Counted from the first letter of the stretch, positions 28,585-37,940 are shown. The stretch is DNA of 64,000 bases from Saprospiraceae bacterium (GCA_016719855.1 JADJYH010000087.1:1-64000); one strand, 5' to 3'. Program-made: numbers and translations. Notes: generated by a model from the sequence alone, not told the origin.

Positions 28585-29778
28585 TTAATGCACTATCGAA
28601 ATCAGATAAGCTACTAGAAACGATAATAAAGAAAGGCACAAGCCCACCACGAACACATTGTAGCACAGGCGTAGCAGCCTGAATTTTTCGCCAAGTGAAG
28701 TGCCAAGGTAGTACAGGTCGTTAACGAAGGAAGCATCAAGATTCTCCCGGTCGGCCACGATTTCCTTGATGGCTGTCTGGTACTCTTCGTTAGGGATTCG
28801 GTAATAATTGCCAAAAAAGAACAGGTTCGTCTTGCCTGACTTCAATTGTGTGAGGTCGGTTTCTCCGGTCACCTTGATGGGACGTGTGGAAATGGTAGCT
28901 ATGATCATGGTGGCTACGCTTGTGAGCAGAAAAATAACCCCAGGCAAGATAAGGTAGCTTGTACCGGTTAGGTACGTAGCAAAAGCGGGTAGTCCGATTG
29001 TAATGATGAGGGCATTGATACTAAGCATAATGTTCGCCTTTTGATCGGCGATGTTCGTAAGGTCTATGTGGTTTCGCAGGGCCGTCTTGAACATAGTGCG
29101 GGCACCACTGTTGGCGCTGATGCTTGAGCTTTTATCGCCCTCCAATTTGACTTTGAGCGAACTTTGCAGCGATTTTTTGAGCTTTTTTATGTTCTTTTCC
29201 TTACGCTTCCCAAATAGGCTCTCTGCTTGGCTGGAGTGGAATGCATGGTCCTTCACCCGTTCCAGCATGACATTTGTCCACTCGATTTCATCGGTATCTT
29301 CCTTTGAAAAAGCTTCCTCTTCCTTCTTAAGCCTGTCTATTCGCTCCAAAAACGTCTTGTCACCGTAGTAGCTGTTCTGTGCATCAAGGAACAGTTTTTC
29401 GAGCAGCGTATCAGGCTTTTGCTTGGGGTCGAGCGCCAAAATCAATTTCTCGACGAGGCCAACAATTTCAATATCCGCTTTATTGCGAAGCAAAAATTCA
29501 TTGGCGACCTTGCTGCTTTTTTGCCAGTATTTCTTGTTCCCATCCAAATACCCAACAACGTGGAAGATGGTAGCCAACTGTAGTGCCTCTGCCTCGGTCT
29601 TGTCCAGGGCAGCCTCCTCTGTCAGCAGCTTGGCAGCTTCGAGCATTTGCTCCAAATAGTTTTCGTTGTGAAAATAGATGTGTTCTGGCAGTCGCTCAGA
29701 CAACAACACCTTAACTTCCTCAAGGGCACTATTGGCTAGTACCGCCTTTTTGGGACGGCTATGGGTTGTATTTGGCAT
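28585..29778 (-). CDS. Degenerate HD domain + PycTM (DUF5706) membrane protein, Pycsar-effector-like
   Basis: 397 residues. Residues about 30-150 resemble an HD phosphohydrolase fold (HIYFHNENYLEQMLEAAKLL, ATIFHVVGYLDGNKKYWQKSSKVANEFLL), but the metal-binding HD pair reads HV at 73-74. The C-terminal half is the Pycsar-effector membrane module: RNHIDLTNIADQKANIMLSI followed by two TM helices (about residues 245-300) and a final pair near the C-terminus (LRLCYNVFVVGLCLSLLSFLVAYLI). PycTM effectors of Pycsar defence disrupt the membrane on cCMP/cUMP signalling. No nucleotide cyclase lies nearby. The gene is in the ECF-motif cluster, so a stress-response role is as likely as defence. Confidence 0.85.
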   Translation of the reverse strand: MPNTTHSRPKKAVLANSALEEVKVLLSERLPEHIYFHNENYLEQMLEAAKLLTEEAALDKTEAEALQLATIFHVVGYLDGNKKYWQKSSKVANEFLLRNKADIEIVGLVEKLILALDPKQKPDTLLEKLFLDAQNSYYGDKTFLERIDRLKKEEEAFSKEDTDEIEWTNVMLERVKDHAFHSSQAESLFGKRKEKNIKKLKKSLQSSLKVKLEGDKSSSISANSGARTMFKTALRNHIDLTNIADQKANIMLSINALIITIGLPAFATYLTGTSYLILPGVIFLLTSVATMIIATISTRPIKVTGETDLTQLKSGKTNLFFFGNYYRIPNEEYQTAIKEIVADRENLDASFVNDLYYLGTSLGEKFRLLRLCYNVFVVGLCLSLLSFLVAYLISIVH

Positions 29779-29804
29779 GGCAATGTGATATTATTTTTAA
29801 TTAA

Positions 29805-29885
29805 TTAGGAAAACAAGTTCAACAAATACAATACGAACACGCTCATCAGTACACTCATCGTCAACACAAAAGTTAGGGCACTCAT
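29805..29885 (-). CDS. Possible 26-residue single-TM peptide in the PycTM leader
   Basis: An ORF reading MSALTFVLTMSVLMSVFVLY then LLNLFS, almost wholly hydrophobic, 26 nt before the HD-PycTM start and about 45 nt downstream of promoter motif A. An alternative overlapping ORF (from 29904, MKLSFCNECPNFCVDDECTD) uses another frame. A small membrane partner or leader peptide is possible. Evidence is only position and hydrophobicity. Confidence 0.3.
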   Translation of the reverse strand: MSALTFVLTMSVLMSVFVLYLLNLFS

Positions 29886-29927
29886 TGCAAAAAGACAATT
29901 TCATTGTGAGTTGTTTTGATTCGGAGT

Positions 29928-29953
29928 AAAACGAGGTAGCTCTGTCGATGTTC
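29928..29953 (-). promoter_or_regulatory. ECF-type promoter motif (site A)
   Basis: Minus strand TGAACATCGA, GAAC-N16-CGTTTT exact. It lies upstream of the small hydrophobic ORF and the HD-PycTM gene, beyond the end of the barrel gene. Confidence 0.7.
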
Positions 29954-29969
29954 AATTGTGCCAAACAAA

Positions 29970-32900
29970 TTAAAAATCGTATCCCAGTGCCGCTGTGAAG
30001 CGGTGACCCTCCACCGATTTCATCAGGCTGAACGACAGGGACGCGATATCCAAAGGGGCTGCCCAAATGCCACCGCCGTAGCCGTAGTGCCAAGCTGTTG
30101 ATTGTTCGCCGTCGTTCCACACCCTGCCGTAGTCGAAGGCGGGAACGATGCCGACCGTGAGGGGCATTCCGATTGCCTTGCCTTTGAGGATGCTCAACCG
30201 CAGGTCGGTGTTGTGGTAGAAAACGCTGCGCCCTGTGAACCTTCCAGCGTTGTAGCCGCGGATGGATAAGTGTCCGCCCAAGTGGTCGGACTGGCTACCA
30301 CCAAGCGAGGGTGCGTTGAAGAAATCGAATTCGCCGAAATTATGGCTACCCCCTACCCTCGTGGCTAGCACCAGTCGCCTTGCCCTGTCAATAGGGATAT
30401 AAAGGCTGAGGTAGCCGCCAATGTTGGTGTAATTCATGGACATAAACTTCATGTTGGTCTGCCAACTTGCGAAGCTGCGGAAGTCCACGCCGCGAGTGGG
30501 GTTCAATTTCTTGTCAACATTGGTATACTCCAATTTGGAAGTTATTCCCGCGAAATATTGATAATCAAACACTTCAGGCCGCACGTTCTCCTCGAAGACA
30601 TCCAGGAAGCTGCCTTCCCTACGGATCACTTTCACCGCTTTTCCTAGTGGGCCGATGGCGTACAGCACCCCCCCCTCTGTCTGGTGCTTCACCGCTGCCG
30701 ACAAACTATAGCGCCCCATTTGCACCCGGTAATAGTTCCGTGGAGCGTCTTCTATCCGTTCGGTGTCGTTACCCAAGCCGAAAAAATTGTTGACGTACCG
30801 CGGTGTTTCCACCGCTGCCTCCAACAGGAAGTCGTGTTTGCCAAGCACCTGCTGGTAGTCGCCCACATAGCGGAAATAATAGCCGTATGTGGAGAATGCA
30901 ACCTGCCCTACCAATTGGTGGATATTCATGGAGCGGTAGCGGCTGCGGTTTATGCTCAGGCTAGCTCCAAGGAAAAGCTGCTCGTCGGGGTTGTAGCCAA
31001 TGATGGGCAGTCCCACAATGTAGTTGGTAGTATTTTCCCGGAAAAACCAAGCGTTGCGTTCGTAGTCGTTCAAGCGGCAGTCCTTTGTTTCGCCGTCGCT
31101 TTCCAGCTTGTTTTCTTCCAGCAGGTCGTCATGTACGATGGTCTTCCGGCCCAAACCCGATACTTTTGACTTGTCCGTGAACTTGTCCTCGTCCACCCCG
31201 CCAATGAAGCGCACGACGGGCGACCTGTCCACCTTGCCCTCTACCACGAACTCGTCGTCGCCCTCTAGCCCGAAGATGCGTATCTCCTTCGTCACTTCAT
31301 TATTAAAGCTACGCTCATAGATTTTCTGCCGCTCACCGTCCTTGGTTATTTCATAAATGACCACTTTGGTTTCTTGGTTGTTCAGGCGCTCCACCTGTAT
31401 TAGGTTTTCTTTTTGCGTAGCAACGACTGTGACCGTGTGCGCTAGGTTTTTGAACCACCAGCGTGCAGTTTGCATGAGGTCGTCGCGACGGGATTTTATA
31501 TTTTTTATCAGCGACGGTGCCATTTGCTGGTAAATGAAAAAAATGGTCCACATCAAGTGACTGATAGGGCAGCCACTTGGCCTCCCACTTGTTTATTTTG
31601 TCATCATAAATACTGACTGACCTGAACTGTGGTAACAACAAGCGGCTTGCGCGGAACAAAAGCCCACCATATTTAGCAAAGGCTTGGTCGCGGTCGCGTG
31701 GAATAGGCTGGTAGAGCACCTTTTCAGTGCCTTCAATGGGCCTTGAGGCCCACCGCCACTGGTCGGGGTGGCGATCCCAGTCGCCAATGATTATGTCAAA
31801 GAGGCGGCTACGTAGCACCATTGGTTGGTCTACAACGACCTTATCGCTCCCCGTACGCTTTTCCAGCATTTTGCCTGTGCTCACTATTTTTTCTGAAAAT
31901 CCGAAGCTGTAGAGATTGCGCCAGTCCTCATCGGGGCGCTCCTCCAATTGGAACAAGGTACCGCCATATTCATTGTAAATGCCAAGCCGAGGCTGCTTTG
32001 GCACATACACCAGCACAGGGTTGGTGTGGTAGATTCCAATAGCGTCTTCCATGGGCTTGAGCATGAAGGCAGCGAAGGGATTGGACGCTGTATAACTGTG
32101 CTCAAGGATATCCTTGGCAAATGTTTTATTATAAGGGTAAAATAGTTTTTCGGCGCTTTTTCTCATGCCGCGCAGCTGATAGTATCGGTCGCCTTTGTCA
32201 TTGATGAGCCGGATGGAAGTAGTTTGGAAGCCGCCACCTTTTTTAAATGCTTTGAGTCCACCAGCCTGTTCTCCAAGGTCGAGCACCGGCACTTTCAATT
32301 TTTGAAAATAATAATCGGTGTAAAGCTTGCCCCATATCAAGTCATTCATCTGCCATATATCGCCCTTTTGAAGAATGGATACCTCCACGCTGTCTTCCTT
32401 GGCCTTGTATTCTGGGAAAGTTTTTGGGATGATGTCCTTGGGGAGTGGTAGCGGCTCTTTTATTTTTTGGCGATAAAAAACCTCGGGCGTAAGACGCTTA
32501 TCAGCGGTGCGTTTTGTGGGCATTTTGGCTTTCGGGCCACCCTCTTCTTGGACGGTAGGGGCTGATGACGAGGTGTTTGTCCCCACTTGTTTTACCGACT
32601 TTGAGCGCTCTTTTGGCCGCATGAACTCCACCCATGCCTCGCCGTCCTCGTAAAAATCAATTACTGCGAAGCCCTGTCCGCCACCGTAGGCCATGTTGGT
32701 CGATTTGGCCATCTTCACAGGGCTTACCAATGAGCCGGCACCGCTCACGATGTGCACCATCTCGGGCTTCACCTCCAATTGTAGGTTGTGTTCGTGACCA
32801 GCAGCATAGATAATGTTTCCGTGCTGGCGGGCAAGAGCCTCCATGCCACTAATGTATTGCTGGTAAATAGGGTGCCCCAACTCCTGTCGGTTGGACGAAA

Positions 32901-33720
32901 GCTTGTCGGCAATGAGTATGCCAGTACCAAGTAGGGGCAATGGCACGCGCCGCTGCGGGTGCTCGTCGGAGGGAGGATACAGGTTATCTTTCAAGGCAAA
33001 ATGATCGTCCTGCCAACCACTTGAGTACAGGGGATGGTGCGCCACCACCAACAGGTTTTTGCCAATGTAGTCGGCTGCCACCTCATTCGCTTCAGAAAAG
33101 AAAACATCCCGCGATTGAACCTCACAAGATTCGTTCAACTCGGGCTGGTTGTCCCAGTCGGTCATGTACCATTGGCTGTCAATTATCAGAATGCCGAGCT
33201 TGGATGTCAGTTCTTTTACAACTGGCCCGCTACAACCGTCGGCAGGCAAGAATATATCTGTACGGCCCAAATATTCTTCAATGAACTTCCGTTGGCGGCG
33301 CACGCCTTCCACGCCATCGGCAGCCCAGTCGTAATTGCCGGGCAGGAAAACGACCTGGCCCTTGTAGTTTTTCAAGATGTCCAGTTGTGCTTTGAGTTGA
33401 TGCTCAGCACGCTCACGCTTTTTCTTCTTTTTTTCGGACAGGCCGTTGGGTATAGCATTGTTACCCAAGAACACGACCGTGCTCTGCTTGGTTGCTTTTC
33501 CGAGTTCTTGTCGGAGCAGTTCAAGTGCGGCACTTGTCGTGCCCAACGATGAAGCTCCTGCGTCGCCGATGAGATAGACCTTATAGTTCAGTTTTTTTTC
33601 TGGCAAAGGTTGCTCACTCCAATTCTGGCTTGGCTTGGCTATGTTGAGCTTGTAGTTGGCGCACGAGGCGTACAGGCATGTTGTAAGTATCAGCAAGCCC
33701 ATTTTTCGCAAGGCTTTCAT
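29970..33720 (-). CDS. Metallophosphoesterase fused to BamA-like barrel, copy B (frame break)
   Basis: A lipoprotein signal (LLILTTCLYASC, Cys 20), then a metallophosphoesterase domain: YLIGDAGASS, VVFLGNNAIPNG (the family GDN is GNN here), FLPGNYDWAADG, VVAHHPLYSS and AAGHEHNLQ. A Ser/Lys/Pro-rich linker follows, then a conserved middle domain (HPDQWRWASRPI, PIPRDRDQAFAKYGG) and a BamA/Omp85-type barrel ending FTAALGYDF. The first frame ends at 31351 and the second starts by about 31556. Near 31530, after SLDVDHFF, about 35-40 residues present in copy A have no counterpart and the frame changes. This suggests an out-of-frame deletion or a local assembly fault. It follows the small membrane protein gene. 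Confidence 0.75.
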
Positions 33721-33761
33721 TCAGGTATTATTTTTAAGGAATAGAAAATGGAGGCAGTCTT

Positions 33762-33956
33762 CTATAGGTCAGGTCGAGAGCGAATGGACTGGATGATTCC
33801 AACACCCGACATGAAAAAAAGGCCGCCCAAAATGGTTAGCGCCCATGAATTGATTCCAAAAAACTCTTGTCTTTCAAAGAGGCCGAGCACACCCGGCACA
33901 AGGCCGAGCAGGCCGAAAGCTACTAGCACCGTGCCCATTATCTTTTTCGTTTCCAT
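33762..33956 (-). CDS. Small two-helix membrane protein
   Basis: 64 residues, METKKIMGTVLVAFGLLGLV..LFERQEFFGINSWALTILGGLFFMSGVGIIQSIRSRPDL. Two clear TM helices with a short polar loop and a charged tail. No family is recognised with confidence, though it looks like many small Bacteroidota envelope-stress proteins. It lies 41 nt before metallophosphoesterase copy B and probably shares its transcript. Confidence 0.6.
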   Translation of the reverse strand: METKKIMGTVLVAFGLLGLVPGVLGLFERQEFFGINSWALTILGGLFFMSGVGIIQSIRSRPDL

Positions 33957-34003
33957 GAAATAATTTTGTAGGATTGAAAAATAGCTCTGTAAGAGCTAAA
34001 GCT

Positions 34004-34029
34004 AAAAAAGGAAAAACATGAAAATGTTC
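34004..34029 (-). promoter_or_regulatory. Weak ECF-type promoter motif (site G)
   Basis: Minus strand TTGAACATTT, with GAAC followed after 16 nt by TTTTTT rather than CGTTTT. Position before the small membrane protein and copy B fits the other sites. The -10 half is poor. The rest of 34030-34318 shows no gene. Confidence 0.35.
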
Positions 34030-34318
34030 AACAGCCCTGCAATCATTACAGCATTTCGTTTAGCCGTTGCTGAATATTTTTGAGTAGAAAAATAGGAAAA
34101 CACAATCCGGCACAATATAAAAGAATAAGGGCTTTTTGGGCGGTGTCGCTTTGATGTTTTTCATTCTTTCTTTTTTGATTTATTGTGGCAGCTCCGTGGC
34201 TCATCCGGTGGGACGAAGGATTCGAAACTACAGAATGGCAGACATAAAAAGCTGATTCTGTAAATACATTTTGATACTCCTACTTTATTTCACCTAAAAG
34301 GTCAATTGAAGTGTGGGC

Positions 34319-35017
34319 TCACCTGCTGGAGAAGACTACAGTATTGAAAAAGGATTTTGGTTCCACTGTCACTTCGGCAGGGTGCATGAAGCGATAAACA
34401 GAGCGGGTACTCAGTTTGACACCCCAGAGCATCGGATGGCTTTTTTTGTCCACTTCACTGGAAGAACCGGCAACAATAAGTCTATCGTCGTCTATCCAGA
34501 CTGCGTCTTCAAACTGACAAGAGCCCCCACAAAACAACAGCCGCGTCTTCTGACTGGTGGTTGAACCGTAAAGAGCCACCTCACAGTCGAGACTTTGGGA
34601 AACAAGCTCAAGCTGGCCATTCTTGCCAGAAAGCAACTGCCTGTCGTAGCCATAAATATCAAGCTGTTTTTTGCTGTTGGGGGAGTTAAAGCGGTACTTG
34701 GCCAGCGCCGGATCTAGCTTGGCGATGTCTAGTTGGATGAACTCAACATCATGGAAGGTGTCCACTATCACAAAATCTTTGTGATTGAAATTTAGGATTG
34801 ATTTTTCATGGAAGACGTACCAGCGCTTGAGTCGCTTGTCAGATTCTTCCAGCCAACCTTGTTTGATTGATTTGCTGTTCAGATAGTCTTCGTCGTTGGG
34901 TGCGGCTTGCTCCGCAACTGTCGGCTGATAAAAGGTTGTTTCACTCGCCAGCTTGCCTTGCTTACAAGCAAGCATGGTGACGATAATTGACAGAATGAGC
35001 ACACTGATTTGATTCAT
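34319..35017 (-). CDS. Lipoprotein of unknown function
   Basis: 232 residues with a lipoprotein signal, Cys at 18 (ILSIIVTMLACKQG). The mature part contains RLKRWYVFHEKSILNFNHKDFVIVDTFHDVEFIQLD and later DCEVALYGSTTSQKTRLLFCGGSCQFEDAVWIDDDRLIVAGSSSE, which reads like two or three beta-propeller-type blades. No known family is recognised. It starts 18 nt after the -10 half of motif F and belongs to the ECF-motif cluster by that and by strand. Confidence 0.65.
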   Translation of the reverse strand: MNQISVLILSIIVTMLACKQGKLASETTFYQPTVAEQAAPNDEDYLNSKSIKQGWLEESDKRLKRWYVFHEKSILNFNHKDFVIVDTFHDVEFIQLDIAKLDPALAKYRFNSPNSKKQLDIYGYDRQLLSGKNGQLELVSQSLDCEVALYGSTTSQKTRLLFCGGSCQFEDAVWIDDDRLIVAGSSSEVDKKSHPMLWGVKLSTRSVYRFMHPAEVTVEPKSFFNTVVFSSR

Positions 35018-35034
35018 GGCAAAAGGTTTTTAGG

Positions 35035-35060
35035 AAAACGTGCCATCCTTTGCCATGTTC
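35035..35060 (-). promoter_or_regulatory. ECF-type promoter motif (site F)
   Basis: Minus strand ATGAACATGGC, GAAC-N16-CGTTTT exact, giving a short leader of about 10 nt to the lipoprotein ATG at 35017. Confidence 0.7.
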
Positions 35061-35200
35061 ATTGGCTGGTAATTTCCCTGCCCACCACAAATGCCACACT
35101 TGGGAGTAAAAGACCAGCCCCTGTTTTCGGGGGACCTAGTCTTGACCAATACTTCATTCAACAGTTTAAAGTATAATTTTAGTTATGTTGAATAAAAAAA

Positions 35201-35226
35201 CGCCTCCCCGCAAAAACAGGAAGGCG
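35201..35226 (-). terminator. Terminator after the porin gene
   Basis: Minus strand CGCCTTCC / GGGGAGGCG stem with G-U pairs, followed by TTTTTTT. It lies 29 nt beyond the porin stop and separates the porin-amt unit from the ECF-motif cluster. Confidence 0.75.
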
Positions 35227-35254
35227 CCCAACATTTCACTCAGTTTTGTCTAAC

Positions 35255-36337
35255 TCAGAAGCTGTATGTAACTCCAAATAAAGCACTAATTGCTTGGTCG
35301 CTGGCAACGCCATCGGCATCGCTGAAAATTTCCTCCGAAGCCTTTTCGAACCGCAGCTCCGGGATGAAGGTGAGGTTCCCCGATTTAAAGTTTACGGAAA
35401 AGGTGATGGCCAAAACGCTGCCGCCATCGGCATAGCCGCTGAACACGTTCAGCCCTTTTTCATCGCTGAAATACTCCGTGCGCAGTGTCAGGCCGAGCCA
35501 GTCCAACGGGTCTGCATTAAGGTACAGCGCCGTTCCCCACCAGTTGTTCATGTCGCCGAATTCCTTTTCAGCGTCCATGAACTGGAAGCTCGCCACTGTG
35601 CCGTTCAACCCGATGCTGAACTTGTCGGCAAGGGCCGCCGTCAGGACCAAATCCATTTGGCTGACCCGTGAGCTGTCGTTGAACCTGCCACCTTGGTAGT
35701 TCAGCCAAACCTTCAGTTTCTCGTCGGCGCTCACGGTGCTCACTTGCCCAATCAGGTATTTTTCGTCTCCCGCAAACGACTTGAAATCGGTCGGGTTGGC
35801 CACGCCGAGCATGATGCCCGTGCGGCCAAACGATTTCTCCAGCTTGAGGCCCGTGTGCGAGAACGGCCCGTAGCTGAACATGTAGGACATGCTGTAATTG
35901 CGGTTCAGGTAGGCGTCGGCCAATTCGTAACCAACGTGCGTGGCCCAGTTTCCGGCGGTGACTTTCACCCCGTTTTTGAATGTGTAAAAAAGGTTCAACT
36001 GCTTGATGGCGAAGCGGGTGTTCGCATCAGTGTAGCTGAAGTCCTCTGCCCGTTTCCCAAGACCCACATCTGCCACGAGGCCCACGCTGCCGAGGCTGTG
36101 CTCCACTTTGAAGGAGGCCATGCCCAGCTCGAAGGAGTTGTGGGAATTGGTGAAGCTGGTGCGGTTGTTCCCTGCTGTTTTGGCGAAATCGTAGCGGTAG
36201 TAAACGTCGGCGGAGCCGGTGAACTTGGTTGGACTTGGCTTTGAGGCTGAGGAGTCGGAAGTGGTTGCGTCTTGCGCAGCAGTGATGGCTAACAAGCATA
36301 GCGATGCCAAGCCTGTTAAAAGGATTTTTTGTAACAT
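35255..36337 (-). CDS. Outer-membrane porin-like beta-barrel protein
   Basis: 360 residues: signal peptide (MLQKILLTGLASLCLLAITAAQ), a short Ser/Lys/Pro linker, then a barrel (FTGSADVYYRYDFAK, NSHNSFELGMASFKVEH, VGLVADVGLGKRAEDF) ending SALFGVTYSF with terminal Phe. This fits the Bacteroidota outer-membrane beta-barrel (porin) family. It lies downstream of amt, a pairing common in this phylum, so it may admit ammonium or small nitrogen compounds; this is inferred from context. Confidence 0.82.
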   Translation of the reverse strand: MLQKILLTGLASLCLLAITAAQDATTSDSSASKPSPTKFTGSADVYYRYDFAKTAGNNRTSFTNSHNSFELGMASFKVEHSLGSVGLVADVGLGKRAEDFSYTDANTRFAIKQLNLFYTFKNGVKVTAGNWATHVGYELADAYLNRNYSMSYMFSYGPFSHTGLKLEKSFGRTGIMLGVANPTDFKSFAGDEKYLIGQVSTVSADEKLKVWLNYQGGRFNDSSRVSQMDLVLTAALADKFSIGLNGTVASFQFMDAEKEFGDMNNWWGTALYLNADPLDWLGLTLRTEYFSDEKGLNVFSGYADGGSVLAITFSVNFKSGNLTFIPELRFEKASEEIFSDADGVASDQAISALFGVTYSF

Positions 36338-36365
36338 TGCCTTGATTTTATTGAAAGATGAAATC

Positions 36366-36411
36366 GGTACGGCCTCCGGCTTGTGTCAGAAGCCCGGATG
36401 AAGGCCGTACC
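36366..36411. other. Strong hairpin in the porin leader
   Basis: Perfect 10-bp arms GGTACGGCCT / AGGCCGTACC with an inner CCGGCTT/AAGC.CGG stem. It lies 29 nt upstream of the porin start. On the plus strand it is followed by TTTTTT, so it resembles a terminator pointing away from the porin. On the minus strand it would be a 5'-UTR hairpin. It may protect the porin mRNA or mark a processing site. Confidence 0.55.
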
Positions 36412-36451
36412 TTTTTTGAAAGTTTTCCTTGAATTGAAGTGTGCGGAATTT

Positions 36452-36548
36452 GATTTGAGATTGCAGATTACATGATTTAAGATTTAAGATTACCGCACGG
36501 CCCCCAAATCTCAAATCTTAAATCATGTAATCTGCAATCTTAAATCAA
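36452..36548. repeat. Palindromic intergenic repeat shared with the leuC-leuD gap
   Basis: The two halves are complementary and rich in ATTTAAGATT units. The right half (36514-36548) is a 35-nt exact match to 57425-57459, with core CATGTAATCTGC flanked by AATCTTAAATC. It lies between amt and the porin gene. Confidence 0.8.
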
Positions 36549-36551
36549 ATC

Positions 36552-37940
36552 CTATTCCACCAGTGGCAGCTCCGCCACTTTCCCGTTGGACTGTGGAACA
36601 AGCAGCGTCCCCTGCACGTATTTTTCGTTGTGCTGCGTGGCGTCGAGGCCAATTTCTTCGTCAATTGAACTTACCCGCATCGGCTCGATGAAGTTTATCA
36701 ATTTAAAAATAAGGAAAGACACCACGCCACTGTAAACCACGGCGGCCAGCATCCCTTTTACTTGCGTAAAAAAGAAGGCAAAGTTGCCGTATATCATGCC
36801 GTCGGCCCCTGCGCTGTTGACTGTCGTGCTGGCAAACACGCCCGTGAGCAACATGCCCGTGATGCCGCCGATGCCGTGGCATGGAAACACATCAAGGGTA
36901 TCGTCGAGCGAAGTTTTTTGCTTGTAATGCACCGCTAAATTGGAGACGATGGCAGCAAATGCCCCGATGAAAATGCTCTGCGGAATGGGCACGAGGCCTG
37001 CTCCCGGTGTGATGGCCACCAGGCCCACCACAGCACCAATGCAGAAACCGAGCACGGAAGGTTTTTTGCCTTTCATCACATCAAAGAACATCCAGGAAAG
37101 GCCAGCGGCGGCAGCGGCGGTATTGGTCGTAGCGAAAGCGGAAACTGCCAATGCGTTTGCACCAAGCGCCGAACCAGCGTTGAAGCCGAACCAACCGAAC
37201 CAAAGCAAGCCCGTACCAATGAGCACGTAGGGAATGTTGGCGGGCGGTATTTCCCGGTTTTCGATGTGCGATTGCCTGCGTTTCAGCACCAGTGCGCCCA
37301 TCAGCGCGGCGCAGCCCGCGGAGATGTGTACCACCGTGCCGCCCGCAAAGTCGAGGACGCCCATTTTGAACAAAAACCCGTCGGGATGCCAAGACCAGTG
37401 CGCCAGCGGCGCATAGACCAGGAGGCTGAACAGCGCGGTGAACAAAATATAAGATGTGAAGCGGATGCGCTCCGCCACGGCCCCCACCACCAGCCCCGGC
37501 GTGATGATGGCAAACATGAGCTGGAACAGCGCGAACAGCGTCTTTGGTATCGTCGGTGCAAGGCTCCACGGCTCGCCGGAGTTTACGCCCTTGAAGAACA
37601 GGAACGTGGTGGGGTTGCCGATGAAGCCGCCGATGTCGTCACCGAAGGCCAGGCTGAACCCTACGATGATCCAAATGACGCCAACTATGCCAGCCGCCAC
37701 CACGCTTTTTATCATGGTGGAAATGACGTTTTTGCGGTGCACCATGCCGCCGTAAAAGAAGGCGAGTCCGGGCGTCATCAGGAAAACGAGGGCAGTAGCC
37801 ACAAGAATCCAAGTGGTATCAGCGGCACTGTACTTGTCGGTACCATCGAAGTCGGGCAGCGCTGGCACGAAGATGGAGGCCAGCGAAATCAGCGCAAGCA
37901 GGATGAATGGGGCTGCTTGCTTTGTAGTCAATTTTTTCAT
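36552..37940 (-). CDS. amt: Ammonium transporter (Amt/MEP/Rh family)
   Basis: 462 residues, about 11 TM helices. Signal-like first helix (MKKLTTKQAAPFILLALISL), then TTWILVATALVFLMTPGLAFFYGGMV, the Amt signature DFAGGTVVHISAGCAAL with the first pore His, and FPCHGIGGITGMLLTGVFAS with the second pore His. The C-terminal tail RVSSIDEEIGLDATQHNEKY is the conserved cytosolic regulatory tail. No glnK/glnB gene is adjacent, which is unusual for amt. It sits upstream of the porin gene and near gltB/gltD, fitting ammonium assimilation. Confidence 0.96.
   Translation of the reverse strand: MKKLTTKQAAPFILLALISLASIFVPALPDFDGTDKYSAADTTWILVATALVFLMTPGLAFFYGGMVHRKNVISTMIKSVVAAGIVGVIWIIVGFSLAFGDDIGGFIGNPTTFLFFKGVNSGEPWSLAPTIPKTLFALFQLMFAIITPGLVVGAVAERIRFTSYILFTALFSLLVYAPLAHWSWHPDGFLFKMGVLDFAGGTVVHISAGCAALMGALVLKRRQSHIENREIPPANIPYVLIGTGLLWFGWFGFNAGSALGANALAVSAFATTNTAAAAAGLSWMFFDVMKGKKPSVLGFCIGAVVGLVAITPGAGLVPIPQSIFIGAFAAIVSNLAVHYKQKTSLDDTLDVFPCHGIGGITGMLLTGVFASTTVNSAGADGMIYGNFAFFFTQVKGMLAAVVYSGVVSFLIFKLINFIEPMRVSSIDEEIGLDATQHNEKYVQGTLLVPQSNGKVAELPLVE

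Noticed and set aside
28585..29778. A complete Pycsar defence operon
   Set aside because: Only the effector-type protein is present; no cyclase gene lies within the window on either side.
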